64,000 bases of DNA from Martinezella calliandrae (GCF_030272695.1 NZ_JARFYN010000037.1:1-64000), one strand, 5' to 3'; numbered from the stretch's first letter, positions 43,925 to 52,095 are shown. The notes: generated from the sequence alone by a model not told the origin. Program-made: numbers and translations.

Positions 43925-45341
43925 TGTTCTTCTCCGGCAGCGGCGGTTCTACATCATCCGGGATTGGATTGACGAAAGGAGTGCCGTCGAGACGGGCCTT
44001 GTGATCCGATTTGGCCGCCTCGATGAGTGCGGGATTGCTGATAAGGTCGAGGGCGGTGCTCGCCATGATCTTTGCTGCGTGCTCCATGCCCTTGTGGGCG
44101 GCAGGAAGCTTTCCCTGCGCGACAAGCTGCCAGGAATGGCCGGGTGTGCCGATGGCATAGGTAGCACCGCGCATCTGCACGGTCGGCACGACCCAGCTCA
44201 CAGTGCCGACGTCGGTGGAGCCGACGAGCGTCCCGTCGCCGGCATCAAGCGGGAAGATGATATCGCAAAGTCCCTGGTTCTTCTTCGGCTTCAAACCGAA
44301 ACGACCATAGGAGGCGGCAATGTCCTCCATGCTGAAAGTCTCCTGGAATTTGCGCGCAGTTGCCTCGTCGGCGCTGTCGAAGACCGGCGGTCCGAGCCTT
44401 TCGAGATTGGCAAACATCAGCTCTTCCAGCGGCGTGTTGCCGACCAGATTAGCGTCGCCGCTGATAATCTCGCTGCGTACTGTGGTCTCTGTCATCAGGG
44501 CGGCGCCTTCGGCAACCTTCTTGACCCGGGCGACGAGGCTCAGCAGCTCGGGGAGTGTGCGGGCCCGGACCAGATATCGTACCGTCGCTCGCGCTTGCAC
44601 GACGTTCGGCGCAGCACCGCCGGCATCGGTGATGGCGTAGTGGATGCGTGCCGTCGATGGCATGTGTTCGCGCATATAGTTGACGCCAACATTCATCAGT
44701 TCCACGGCGTCAAGCGCGCTGCGGCCAAGATGCGGCGTTGCTGCGGCATGCGATGCCCGGCCCGAAAAATGGAAATTGATTTCGTTGCAGGCAAGCGAGA
44801 TCGGATTGTTGACGCCCGCGAAGGCCGACGGATGCCAGGATATTGCGATATCGACGTCGTCAAAGACGCCGGCTCGTACCATAAAGCCCTTCGACGAGCC
44901 ACCTTCTTCGGCGGGACAGCCATAATAGCGGACCCGACCTTTCAGGCCGCTTGCGGCCAAGAAATCCTTGACCGCGGCGGCGGCCAGCATCGAACCCGAT
45001 CCGAGCAGATTGTGACCGCAGCCGTGGCCATTGCCGCCGGCAACCAGTGGCCGTTCTTCGGCAATCCCAGCTTCCTGGCTGAGGCCGGGTAGGGCGTCGA
45101 ATTCGCCGAGGATCGCAATTACGGGACCATCTTCGCCGGCTTCGCCCATGACGGCCGTCGGCAGGCCGGCGACGTTGCGTTGAACGCGGAAGCCTTCCTG
45201 TTCAAGGAGAAGCGCGTGCTCGGCCGAAGAGCGAAACTCCTCATAGTTGGTTTCCGGCATGCCCCAAATGCGGTCGCTGAGGTCAAAAAAGGCCTGGCTC
45301 TTTTCTTCGACCGTGTCCCAAATTTTTGATGAGTTTTTCAT
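43917..45341 (-). CDS. M20-family amidohydrolase (AbgB/aminoacylase-like)
   Basis: A 474-residue metallo-amidohydrolase. Metal-binding motifs are GEFDALPGLSQ (about 79-89), GHGCGHNLLG (about 104-113), PAEEGG (about 144-149), with a lid domain containing SGRASHAAATPHLG. The layout resembles AbgB (p-aminobenzoyl-glutamate hydrolase) and indole-acetyl-amino acid hydrolases; the substrate is likely an N-acyl or amide conjugate of an amino acid. First gene of the importer operon, divergent from a GntR regulator with a palindrome between them. Confidence 0.9.
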   Translation of the reverse strand: MKNSSKIWDTVEEKSQAFFDLSDRIWGMPETNYEEFRSSAEHALLLEQEGFRVQRNVAGLPTAVMGEAGEDGPVIAILGEFDALPGLSQEAGIAEERPLVAGGNGHGCGHNLLGSGSMLAAAAVKDFLAASGLKGRVRYYGCPAEEGGSSKGFMVRAGVFDDVDIAISWHPSAFAGVNNPISLACNEINFHFSGRASHAAATPHLGRSALDAVELMNVGVNYMREHMPSTARIHYAITDAGGAAPNVVQARATVRYLVRARTLPELLSLVARVKKVAEGAALMTETTVRSEIISGDANLVGNTPLEELMFANLERLGPPVFDSADEATARKFQETFSMEDIAASYGRFGLKPKKNQGLCDIIFPLDAGDGTLVGSTDVGTVSWVVPTVQMRGATYAIGTPGHSWQLVAQGKLPAAHKGMEHAAKIMASTALDLISNPALIEAAKSDHKARLDGTPFVNPIPDDVEPPLPEKNND

Positions 45342-45376
45342 GGCGTTTCGATGAGGCTCGGATTATAGAGTTACCA

Positions 45377-45392
45377 AAATTGGCGCCAATTT
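45377..45392. promoter_or_regulatory. Perfect 16-bp palindrome, probable GntR operator
   Basis: AAATTGGCGCCAATTT is a perfect dyad at 45377-45392, 35 bases upstream of the M20 gene start and 135 bases upstream of the divergent GntR gene. Position and symmetry fit an operator for that regulator, repressing the peptidase/importer operon and perhaps itself. Confidence 0.6.
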
Positions 45393-45527
45393 AGGATACA
45401 AAAATTTTTTGCGCAATATATCGGCATGGATATTTTTTCATCAGGACGGTTTCCAGTTCCGCGCAACCGGCTACAGAAATCCGCAGCAACATGATATCGA
45501 TCGCAGGTAGAAGGCAGGGGAATTGAG

Positions 45528-46172
45528 ATGAGCGATGTCGGATTGAAGAGCGACGAGACGGTTGTCGAAGGGGAGGCAAGCCGTGATGTCACTGATCTCA
45601 TTCTGAATGATATCCTCGCAGGATTGCTTCTTCCCGGAACTTGGCTCAAGCAGATCGATCTAGAAAAGCGCTATGGGTGTACGCGGCCGGAAGTACGCCG
45701 CGCACTGGACCGGCTCGCCCAGAAGCGACTGGTCGAGCATGTGCCCAATCGGGGCTACCATGTCTATGAGCCGGACGGCCGGCGCGCTGCGGAAGTCAGC
45801 GATATCCGGATAATTTTGGAGACGGCGATTGCCGGCGAAATCATCGCGAACGCTTCGCCCGACAGCATCCAAAAATTACGCGCTTTAGCCAAGCGATTCG
45901 ATCAAACGATCCTCCTTGGCACCATGTTGGAACTTTATGAAGCCAATCTTGCTTTCCACCGCGAATTGCTGACGCTCGGCGGCAACAAGGAATTGGTCGA
46001 GCTGATCACCGAGATCCGCCAGCGCACCTCTTCGGCGCCGGTCTCGCAATGGCGTACCCGCGCGCGCATTGAGCAGTCCGGCCGGGAGCATCATCTGATG
46101 ATCAATGCCATCGAGGCCGGCGATGTCGAAGAACTGAAACGCCTGACGATACGTCACATTCGCCAATCCTAA
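45528..46172 (+). CDS. GntR-family regulator (FadR/FCD type)
   Basis: A 214-residue regulator: N-terminal winged HTH (about residues 20-85; LEKRYGCTRPEVRRALDRLA is the recognition region) and an all-helical FCD ligand-binding domain with metal-type residues (HRELLTLGG, EHHLMINAI). It is divergent from the peptidase/importer operon and probably represses it in the absence of the substrate. ATG has GGGGAATTG ahead. Confidence 0.88.
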   Translation: MSDVGLKSDETVVEGEASRDVTDLILNDILAGLLLPGTWLKQIDLEKRYGCTRPEVRRALDRLAQKRLVEHVPNRGYHVYEPDGRRAAEVSDIRIILETAIAGEIIANASPDSIQKLRALAKRFDQTILLGTMLELYEANLAFHRELLTLGGNKELVELITEIRQRTSSAPVSQWRTRARIEQSGREHHLMINAIEAGDVEELKRLTIRHIRQS

Positions 46173-46205
46173 GGTACTCGCTGAGACCTCATCGGCACCG
46201 GTAGC

Positions 46206-46418
46206 TCAACCCTCGATCTTGAATTTCTCCAATGCGGTGCGGTTGAGATCGAAACCGAGACCTGGGCGTGTCGGAGCGCTGATAGAGCCATCGACATTCA
46301 CCTCCAGTTGCTGGTGGACATCGCGTCCTTCAGGCACCAGAGGTTCTTCATCGCCGAGATGCGCATCGAAATCGACATTCGAAGGGAGGGGATGGACCTC
46401 CAAATGCCATTGGCTATC
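46206..46418 (-). pseudogene. C-terminal remnant of an enolase-superfamily (mandelate racemase-like) enzyme
   Basis: About 70 codons on the minus strand read WHLEVHPLPSN, then LGDEEPLVPEGRDVHQQLEV and SAPTRPGLGFDLN, and stop at 46206. This is the typical C-terminus of the mandelate racemase/sugar-acid dehydratase branch of the enolase superfamily. An in-frame stop lies upstream at 46449, there is no start or barrel, and the catalytic residues are missing. It is a decayed fragment of a sugar-acid gene. Confidence 0.65.
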
Positions 46419-46487
46419 CCTTGAACGTAGGAGAGACTCGGCAATATTCTAACAGGGTGATTCGGGCGGCATTCGAGGAGGAAGAAA

Positions 46488-46805
46488 ATGCTGATCAATA
46501 GCGTTCCCTGGACACGACCCGTTACCATTCGATTGCAATGTGGTCTGGAACGAAGCTTTGCCGGCGCATATGATGCGTTGGATTTCCTCGAAAATGAGTG
46601 GCCTCTCCGGAATGGAGAGCCGTATGACCGCGCCGTGAAGACATGCCGGGGAACATTGAATGGCGCGATTCCCTCGATCGTCGCGCGCGAGGCTTTTGTC
46701 GCTGCGTGCCTGGAGGCAGATATGCCGGCAGTTTTGGCGCCTCGCAAGGTGATGCCGCGGCTGAGCTCGGGGTCTTTGCGGACAACGCGTTATACTGCAA
46801 ATTGA
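46488..46805 (+). CDS. DUF982 protein
   Basis: A 105-residue protein with the DUF982 pattern common in rhizobia: PVTIRLQCGLERSFAGAYDA, LDFLENEWP and REAFVAACLEA. Function is unknown; members are often present in many copies per genome. GAGGAGG lies 6 bases upstream of the ATG. The last about 25 residues are less conserved. An inverted repeat follows at once downstream. Confidence 0.82.
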   Translation: MLINSVPWTRPVTIRLQCGLERSFAGAYDALDFLENEWPLRNGEPYDRAVKTCRGTLNGAIPSIVAREAFVAACLEADMPAVLAPRKVMPRLSSGSLRTTRYTAN

Positions 46806-46812
46806 AAACACG

Positions 46813-46832
46813 GCTCCGCCCCAGGGCGGAGC
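46813..46832 (+). terminator. Hairpin after the DUF982 gene, possible terminator
   Basis: GCTCCGCCC (46813-46821) and GGGCGGAGC (46824-46832) form a perfect 9-bp inverted repeat with a 2-base centre, 8 bases after the stop codon. No T-run follows, so it may end transcription weakly or protect the mRNA end. Confidence 0.5.
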
Positions 46833-46935
46833 TCCCTATCAGTGGGCATAGGTATCCTGTCGTCGCCCAACGACGGAGCTAATCTCTCCGGCTCGCGATG
46901 TCCGATACCAGCGACGTTACAAGTTGGAGAAGACA

Positions 46936-47166
46936 ATGCCTCCAGAAGAGATGAACGACGTATTGACAAAGCTTCCGCTCCGGATCGGCGCCTATGTGCC
47001 CGAGGATCTGCTTGAGGATTGGTTTGCCCCGGGAACCGGGATGAACCCGGTCAGCAAAATCGCCCTCGAGAATGCCGAAGCCTATGGCCGGCGCTTTGAG
47101 TGTGAATTCAAATATTATCCGGAACGCTTTGAGGGCGTGTTTTGGAAGTTCGTACCGGCGATGTAG
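46936..47166 (+). CDS. Small conserved-looking hypothetical protein (76 aa)
   Basis: ATG at 46936 has TGGAGAAG 5 bases upstream. The 76-residue product is soluble and mixed in charge: PLRIGAYVPEDLLEDWFAPG and AEAYGRRFECEFKYYPERFE. I do not recognise a family. It lies between the DUF982 gene and a convergent HAD phosphatase gene, in a group of small orphan genes. Confidence 0.6.
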   Translation: MPPEEMNDVLTKLPLRIGAYVPEDLLEDWFAPGTGMNPVSKIALENAEAYGRRFECEFKYYPERFEGVFWKFVPAM

Positions 47167-47214
47167 GCTAGGACGCAACGCGGCGTTCCCGGCACAATCA
47201 TCTCCGCTTGCGGG

Positions 47215-47988
47215 CTAAACGCTGCGCGTCGCGATGATCCAATCGACAGCGGCGGAAATATCGTCCACCAATGCTGTCGGCTGGGGTTTGAAGCGCGTCT
47301 CGTCGCCGGGACGGTACTTGCCCGTACGGACCAGCAGCGCACTGGAAAGTCCAGCCCGCAAGGCGCCTGCGACATCGGTTTCCGCATCATCACCCACCAT
47401 CACGGCTTCTGTTTTCGGACAATGCATGCTGGCAAGCGCCGACAAGAAGAAGTCGGGCGACGGCTTGCCCAGGACAACGGCATGCCTTTGAGTTGCAAAC
47501 TCCAATGCCGCCACGAATGCACCCGCATCGAGGCTGAGCTTTCCATCCGCATCCTTGAATGTCCGGTTGGGTGCGAGCGCGAGGAAGTCCGCGCCTCCGA
47601 TCAATTCCCGAAAAGCTTCGTTCAAGGTCCGATAATCGAAAATCTCGCCGGCATCGCCGACAACGAGAGCCTTGCCTTGACCCGCCGCCAGACCGTGGAA
47701 GTCGGATGCCAGATCAGGATGGGTCAGAAGGTAGGGCGATCGCTGGTGTCGACCAAGCCAATCGCGGGCTGCCTGCACGGGAGTAAAGAGTTCGTCGCCC
47801 GTGACGGAAAGTCCGAATCTTTCAAGCCGGTCCAAGATCGTTTGCTTGTTTGAGCGCGTCGTATTGCTGACGAAGCGGATGGGAAGGCCCGCCTCGCGCA
47901 GCCGGGCAACAGCAGATGTTGCGCCGGCTATGAGGTCTTCGCCGTCATAGATGACGCCAGCAAGATCCAGAAGCACGCCGTTGATCAT
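47215..47988 (-). CDS. HAD-IIA phosphatase, LHPP-like
   Basis: A 257-residue HAD hydrolase. Motif I is LLDLAGVIYDG, with Ala where the second Asp usually stands; the LHPP (phospholysine/phosphohistidine phosphatase) group likewise lacks it, having DIS. Motif II is RFVSNTT, motif III Lys in VLGKPSPDFF and motif IV MVGDDAETD. The C2 cap sits between II and III. Substrate unknown. Cytosolic. Confidence 0.85.
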   Translation of the reverse strand: MINGVLLDLAGVIYDGEDLIAGATSAVARLREAGLPIRFVSNTTRSNKQTILDRLERFGLSVTGDELFTPVQAARDWLGRHQRSPYLLTHPDLASDFHGLAAGQGKALVVGDAGEIFDYRTLNEAFRELIGGADFLALAPNRTFKDADGKLSLDAGAFVAALEFATQRHAVVLGKPSPDFFLSALASMHCPKTEAVMVGDDAETDVAGALRAGLSSALLVRTGKYRPGDETRFKPQPTALVDDISAAVDWIIATRSV

Positions 47989-48044
47989 CGAAGCAGACTA
48001 CCTCTTCTTCGCCGATATCATCCCTGATTGCCGTCCCAACCTAG

Positions 48045-48215
48045 TCAAAGTTTCAGTGCCAGGAGCAACGCCAACAGTACGATGCCTACCAGACCGGCGA
48101 CAAATACCCACCGTTGCCAGCGCTTCTGCAAAATGATTTCACCTTGACGGGCGTCCTGCGCGGAGAAAGTCGGTGGAGTATTCTTCGTGTCATCCGGGTT
48201 CTGCCGCTTGCTCAT
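48045..48215 (-). CDS. Small C-terminal-anchored membrane protein (56 aa)
   Basis: ATG 48215 has GGAGAACGG upstream. Residues 1-30 are polar (PPTFSAQDARQGEIIL), then a basic patch and one C-terminal span (VFVAGLVGIVLLALLLAL). Similar short proteins are common in rhizobial genomes and are sometimes misannotated as peptide transporter permeases. The same frame is open upstream to 48551 but the start above is better supported. A minus-strand general-stress-type promoter may lie at 48261-48285. Confidence 0.7.
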   Translation of the reverse strand: MSKRQNPDDTKNTPPTFSAQDARQGEIILQKRWQRWVFVAGLVGIVLLALLLALKL

Positions 48216-48260
48216 CCGGTTCCGTTCTCCACATTTGTGCGTCGGATGATCCGGAACCTC

Positions 48261-48285
48261 AACTGCTTTGTGGGGGAAATGTTCC
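48261..48285 (-). promoter_or_regulatory. Candidate EcfG/RpoE2-type promoter (minus)
   Basis: On the minus strand GGAAC (48285-48281) is followed after 18 bases by TT (48262-48261), matching the rhizobial general stress consensus GGAAC-N18/19-TT. The small membrane protein starts about 45 bases downstream. Confidence 0.35.
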
Positions 48286-48390
48286 AGAATATAGGGCTCG
48301 AAGGTCCCCTGCATATCACAGCTTATGTTCGGCTGTTGGCCGTCATCTTCCGGCGGTTTCTGCCGCGAGGATAATTCAAAGAAAAACACA

Positions 48391-48416
48391 GGAACTATCT
48401 CCCCTCCAACACGGTT
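48391..48416 (+). promoter_or_regulatory. Candidate EcfG/RpoE2-type promoter (plus)
   Basis: GGAAC (48391-48395) followed after 19 bases by TT (48415-48416), within CGGTT. It points toward the DUF4142 gene, with a leader of about 140 bases. DUF4142 proteins are commonly stress-linked, which fits. Confidence 0.35.
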
Positions 48417-48567
48417 ATCGGTGATGCGGGCGAAGGTACGACCGACACGACAAGACGAGTCGTTGGGATAGGGGTTCACGGCGATTATGCCGCCTAAATC
48501 AAACGCGAATTTTCGATTTGGCTTTAAACGGAATAGCGCCGGAGCGTTCAATCACGAGGGTGTTGCG

Positions 48568-49059
48568 ATGAGAACCCAAATAATACTTGCGAGTGCAACG
48601 GTAATAGCCGGATGTCTGATAGCCTCATCGGCATTGGCGACAAGCGATAAACAATTCCTGAGCGATGCCATCAAAGGCGACACTGCGGAAATCGCACTCG
48701 GACAGTTGGCTGCTCAAAAAGGCGGGAGCGACGGCGTGCGCTCGTTCGGACAGACCTTGGTCACCGATCACCGCAAAGCGAAGGGCGAGGCTACCGCTCT
48801 CGCAGCAGCTCTCGAAGTGAATGTTTCCGCAGGCCTTTCGGGGGAGGCGCAACAAGAACTCGACAAGCTCCAGCATTTGACCGGTTCCGACTTCGACAAG
48901 GAGTTTGTAAGCTTCATGGTGACGGAACATGAGAAGGTCATTTCCGAGTTCAAGGAGAAGGCCGGCGAGGGCAACAGACAGGTTCCCGAACTTGCGGCGA
49001 AAGCTTTGCCGACGCTGCAGAAGCATTTGCAACTCGCGCAATCCTTGAGTGGGCATTAA
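48568..49059 (+). CDS. Secreted DUF4142 protein
   Basis: A 163-residue periplasmic or secreted protein with signal peptide (residues 1-24, ending SSALA). The DUF4142 helical bundle (ferritin-like) shows DKQFLSDAIKGDTAEIALGQ, GQTLVTDHRKAKGEA and FVSFMVTEHEKVISEF. Function not established; members are often induced by stress. ATG 48568 is preferred to an open extension from 48487. Confidence 0.88.
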   Translation: MRTQIILASATVIAGCLIASSALATSDKQFLSDAIKGDTAEIALGQLAAQKGGSDGVRSFGQTLVTDHRKAKGEATALAAALEVNVSAGLSGEAQQELDKLQHLTGSDFDKEFVSFMVTEHEKVISEFKEKAGEGNRQVPELAAKALPTLQKHLQLAQSLSGH

Positions 49060-49119
49060 GCACACCGCTCGATGGTGACGGCCTGAGGCAATTAGGCTGG
49101 GTCTCTTGATGGACTCCGG

Positions 49120-49560
49120 CTATCGGTCTCCTGCGAGCACGTTTTTCAGCTCCCGGACGCTCTGGTTCAATGCTTCGACTTGCTCAGCTGTCATGCCTGA
49201 CCGCTCCACCAGGGTCTCGCCGAGGCAGCTGCTCTTATTGAACAGGGCGCGACCGGTCGCGGTAAGCCATACATGGACCTGGCGCTCGTCGAATTTGCTG
49301 CGGCGGCGTTCGACGTGGCCCGCCTGTTCCAGACGCTGTACCGGCGGCGTGACGGTGCTCGATTCCAGTGCGAGCCGATCGGCGATCGCACCGACCGTCA
49401 GCCCATCGTTCTCACCCAGCGTGCATAGAACCAAATATTGCGGATAGGTAATGCCCATCACATCCAGCATCGGCTTGTATGTGCGGTTGATGGCGATGCT
49501 TGCCGCATAGAGCGAAAAGCAAAGCTGGTTGTCCAAGGGGACAGGTTTGGGTCCGGACAT
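49120..49560 (-). CDS. MarR-family regulator of the OhrR type (redox-sensing)
   Basis: A 146-residue winged HTH regulator. The N-terminal LDNQLCFSLYAAS places Cys14 where OhrR proteins carry their peroxide-sensing cysteine. The wing region RLEQAGHVERRRSKFDERQV is typical. ATG 49560 is chosen because GGAAG lies 8 bases ahead; an ATG at 49587 is in frame. It is divergent from a hydrolase gene, with repeated TATCGCGATA sites between, so it most likely represses that gene and itself until oxidised by organic hydroperoxides. Confidence 0.88.
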   Translation of the reverse strand: MSGPKPVPLDNQLCFSLYAASIAINRTYKPMLDVMGITYPQYLVLCTLGENDGLTVGAIADRLALESSTVTPPVQRLEQAGHVERRRSKFDERQVHVWLTATGRALFNKSSCLGETLVERSGMTAEQVEALNQSVRELKNVLAGDR

Positions 49561-49609
49561 GCAAGTCTTCCAATCGGCGCGCGCCATGTTTCTCTATCAC
49601 GAAAAATGA

Positions 49610-49673
49610 TATCGCGATAATTTTTTTATAGACAGCAATCTGAAATGGTTTTAGGTGTGTGCATATCGCGATA
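49610..49673. promoter_or_regulatory. Pair of palindromic operators for the OhrR-like regulator
   Basis: TATCGCGATA occurs twice as a perfect 10-bp palindrome, at 49610-49619 and 49664-49673, in the same context (ATATCGCGATAAT). A third, weaker copy (ATCGTGCGATATT) begins near 49679. Centres of the first two are 54 bases apart, about five helical turns. They lie in the divergent promoter region between the regulator and the hydrolase gene. Confidence 0.7.
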
Positions 49674-49707
49674 ATAAATCGTGCGATATTAATTAATGGA
49701 GATTGAA

Positions 49708-50682
49708 ATGAGCCAGTCGATCAATCAAGCTACTCGCCGAGGTGTCATGACGGCCGGGCTCGGCCTGGCCGCGACGGCCGCCGTCATGCCCTTTGCTCAA
49801 ACCACACAAGCCTCTCCCGCAAAGCAATCTTCGAAAGGTAAGGACACTATGAGCAGCAGCACGATTACGACCAAGGACGGAACGCAGATCTTCTACAAGG
49901 ATTGGGGAAAAGGTCAGCCGATCGTCTTCCATCACGGTTGGCCGCTGAGTGCCGATGACTGGGACGCGCAGATGCTGTTTTTCCTGAACCAGGGTTACCG
50001 CGTCATCGCCCATGACCGCCGCGGTCACGGCCGCTCGAGCCAGACGGCGACCGGCAATGAAATGGATACCTACGCCGCCGATGTCGCAGAGCTTGCGGCA
50101 CACCTCGACCTGAAGGGCGCCATTCATGTCGGCCATTCAACTGGCGGCGGTGAAGTTGCCCGCTATGTGGCCCAACACGGCGGCAACGGCCGGGTTTCCA
50201 AGGCGGTGCTGATCGGCGCGGTCCCGCCGATCATGGTCAAGTCCGAGAAAAATCCTGGTGGTTTGCCGATAGAAGTGTTCGACGGTTTCCGTGCTGCGCT
50301 TGCCGCCAACCGTGCCCAGTTCTTCCATGATGTTCCGGCCGGCCCGTTTTACGGCTTCAATCGTCCGGGTGCGACCGTCTCGGAAGGCATCATCGACAAC
50401 TGGTGGCGCCAGGGCATGATGGGCGGCGCCAAAGCTCACTACGACTGCATCAAGGCCTTCTCGGAAACCGATTTCACCGAAGACCTGAAGAAGATCGATG
50501 TTCCGGTACTAGTGATGCATGGCGACGACGACCAGATCGTGCCGATCGCAGATTCGGCGCTTCTGTCTTCCAAGCTCCTCAAGAACGCGACTTTGAAGGT
50601 CTATAAGGGCTTCCCGCACGGCATGGCCACCACCCATGCAGATGTCATCAATGCGGACCTGCTTGCCTTCTTCAAGGCATAA
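49708..50682 (+). CDS. Tat-exported alpha/beta hydrolase (cofactor-free haloperoxidase/esterase-like)
   Basis: A 324-residue hydrolase. Residues 1-36 form a twin-arginine signal ([18 protein letters not shown]). The core has the oxyanion loop [12 protein letters not shown], the nucleophile GHSTGGG, the acid in HGDDDQIVP and His in [10 protein letters not shown], as in non-heme chloroperoxidases and arylesterases. An internal ATG at 49849 matches the usual start of unexported relatives and has AAGGA five bases ahead, so a second, cytosolic form is possible. Regulated by the divergent OhrR-like protein. ATG 49708 has GGAGATTG ahead. A terminator follows. Confidence 0.88.
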   Translation: MSQSINQATRRGVMTAGLGLAATAAVMPFAQTTQASPAKQSSKGKDTMSSSTITTKDGTQIFYKDWGKGQPIVFHHGWPLSADDWDAQMLFFLNQGYRVIAHDRRGHGRSSQTATGNEMDTYAADVAELAAHLDLKGAIHVGHSTGGGEVARYVAQHGGNGRVSKAVLIGAVPPIMVKSEKNPGGLPIEVFDGFRAALAANRAQFFHDVPAGPFYGFNRPGATVSEGIIDNWWRQGMMGGAKAHYDCIKAFSETDFTEDLKKIDVPVLVMHGDDDQIVPIADSALLSSKLLKNATLKVYKGFPHGMATTHADVINADLLAFFKA

Positions 50683-50704
50683 CCATTCTCAAAAAAAGAA
50701 GAAC

Positions 50705-50726
50705 GCGCCCGCCAGGAGGCGGGCGC
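50705..50726 (+). terminator. Terminator after the haloperoxidase-like gene
   Basis: A perfect 9-bp stem, GCGCCCGCC (50705-50713) and GGCGGGCGC (50718-50726), with loop AGGA, 22 bases after the stop. Three T follow and an A-rich stretch precedes, so it may act in both directions between the convergent genes. Confidence 0.75.
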
Positions 50727-50841
50727 TTTGCGGGCAATGTGTTGTCTGTCTCACACAAATCCATGCAGGCTCACAAAACTACCTGCGCCGCATGCCTGGC
50801 GATGACCGATGGCGGAGAAGCTATGGCCTCCGTTGCCGATC

Positions 50842-51873
50842 TTACCGACCACCTTCGATTTTGCGGTGACGCTGGTTGGTGCCGCCCTTGCCGTAAGGGT
50901 AATCCAACGGCTGCGGTGCACTGATTTCGCTAAGCCTTTCCATCTCCGCTTCCGATAGCGTCAGTTCCGCTGCACCGAGATTGTCAGCAAGTTGTCCCGG
51001 CGTGCGCGCGCCCAGGATGACCGAGGTCACGGCCGGTCGCGCGGCCGTCCAGGAGAGTGCCACCTGCGCCATGCTGACGCCGTGCGCCCTGGCGATCTCT
51101 TCGACGACCGCGATGATCGCCCAGGTCCGCTCCTGCGCATTGCGGGCGGCGTAGGATTCGCTGCCACGATTGGGGTTTTCACCGAGGCGAGTAGCTCCTG
51201 TCGGCATCTGGTCGCGCTTGTATTTGCCGGTCAGCCAGCCGCCGCCGAGTGGCGACCAGGGCAGAAGGCCCATACCGGCATCCTGGCAGGCCGCGACGAT
51301 TTCGAGCTCGATATCGCGGACGAGCAGATTGTATTGCGGCTGAAGCGTGACTGGGCGCGTATAGCCACGCGCCTTGGCGATTTCGACGGCCTTGGCGATA
51401 TGCCAGCCAACATAGTTGGAGAAACCATAATAGCCGATCTTGCCGGCAGAGACGGCATCGTCGAGGAAGCGCAGCGTTTCCTCGATCGGGGTCAGTGCGT
51501 CCCAGGCGTGCATCTGGTAGAGGTCGATGTGTTCGACACCGAGGCGCCGCAGCGAATCATTGAGAGCTTGGTTGAGATGGCGGCGTGATAGACCGATATC
51601 GTTCGGCCCAGTGCCCATCGGGAAACGCCCTTTGGTGGCGATAACCGCCTGTCGCGCCTCGGTCGGCCGTGCTTTGAGCCAGCTTCCAATGATCTCCTCC
51701 GATCTGCCGGCGCCGTAGACGTCGGCAGTGTCGATGAAATTGCCACCCCAGGCGAAATAGTCGTCCAGCAATCTGTGAGATGCCGCTTCGTCCGCTTCTG
51801 CGCCGAAGGTCATGGTGCCAAGGCAATATGCCGTGACAACAGCCCCGCTGGGGCCGAGCTTGCGATAATCCAT
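50842..51873 (-). CDS. Aldo/keto reductase
   Basis: A 343-residue NADPH-dependent TIM-barrel oxidoreductase: MDYRKLGPSGAVVTAYCLGT start, catalytic Asp/Tyr in IDTADVYGAGRSEE, Lys in VIATKG, His in YQMHAWD, and cofactor-binding WSPLGGGWLTGKY and SVILGARTPGQL. AGGAGG precedes the ATG. Substrate unknown. It is the intact counterpart of the frameshifted gene at 27376. The next gene is 222 bases upstream on the same strand (GntR), and that gap shows nothing. Confidence 0.93.
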   Translation of the reverse strand: MDYRKLGPSGAVVTAYCLGTMTFGAEADEAASHRLLDDYFAWGGNFIDTADVYGAGRSEEIIGSWLKARPTEARQAVIATKGRFPMGTGPNDIGLSRRHLNQALNDSLRRLGVEHIDLYQMHAWDALTPIEETLRFLDDAVSAGKIGYYGFSNYVGWHIAKAVEIAKARGYTRPVTLQPQYNLLVRDIELEIVAACQDAGMGLLPWSPLGGGWLTGKYKRDQMPTGATRLGENPNRGSESYAARNAQERTWAIIAVVEEIARAHGVSMAQVALSWTAARPAVTSVILGARTPGQLADNLGAAELTLSEAEMERLSEISAPQPLDYPYGKGGTNQRHRKIEGGR

Positions 51874-52095
51874 TCCTGCCTCCTCTGGTGGAGCACCTGC
51901 ATCCGAGCCGCAAAGCGGTCGGCAGAGCGAGAGCCCCGTGATCTATAGCGATGTCGTGCTTGAGACGGCCTCCGGCCATCGAATGACGTTCGGCGCTCCA
52001 CGTTAAAGCGCGGGGCCGTGCTGCAACCATAGCCCATCATGCCGCTGCGACAAGTGGGTTTGGAAAATAAGCAGCGCCACTCTTGCTGGCATGGA

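Larger units (their letters stand above)
48216..48567. other. Divergent intergenic region between two small stress-type genes
   Basis: A 352-base stretch between the minus-strand membrane peptide and the plus-strand DUF4142 gene. It holds two candidate extracytoplasmic-sigma promoters in opposite directions (listed separately) and an inverted repeat ACGAC-N7-GTCGT at 48447-48463. The minus frame stays open through it but shows no family pattern. Confidence 0.4.

Noticed and set aside
43881-45092. 403-codon plus-strand frame opposite the M20 peptidase
   Set aside because: Shadow frame; the M20 metal motifs on the minus strand are unmistakable.
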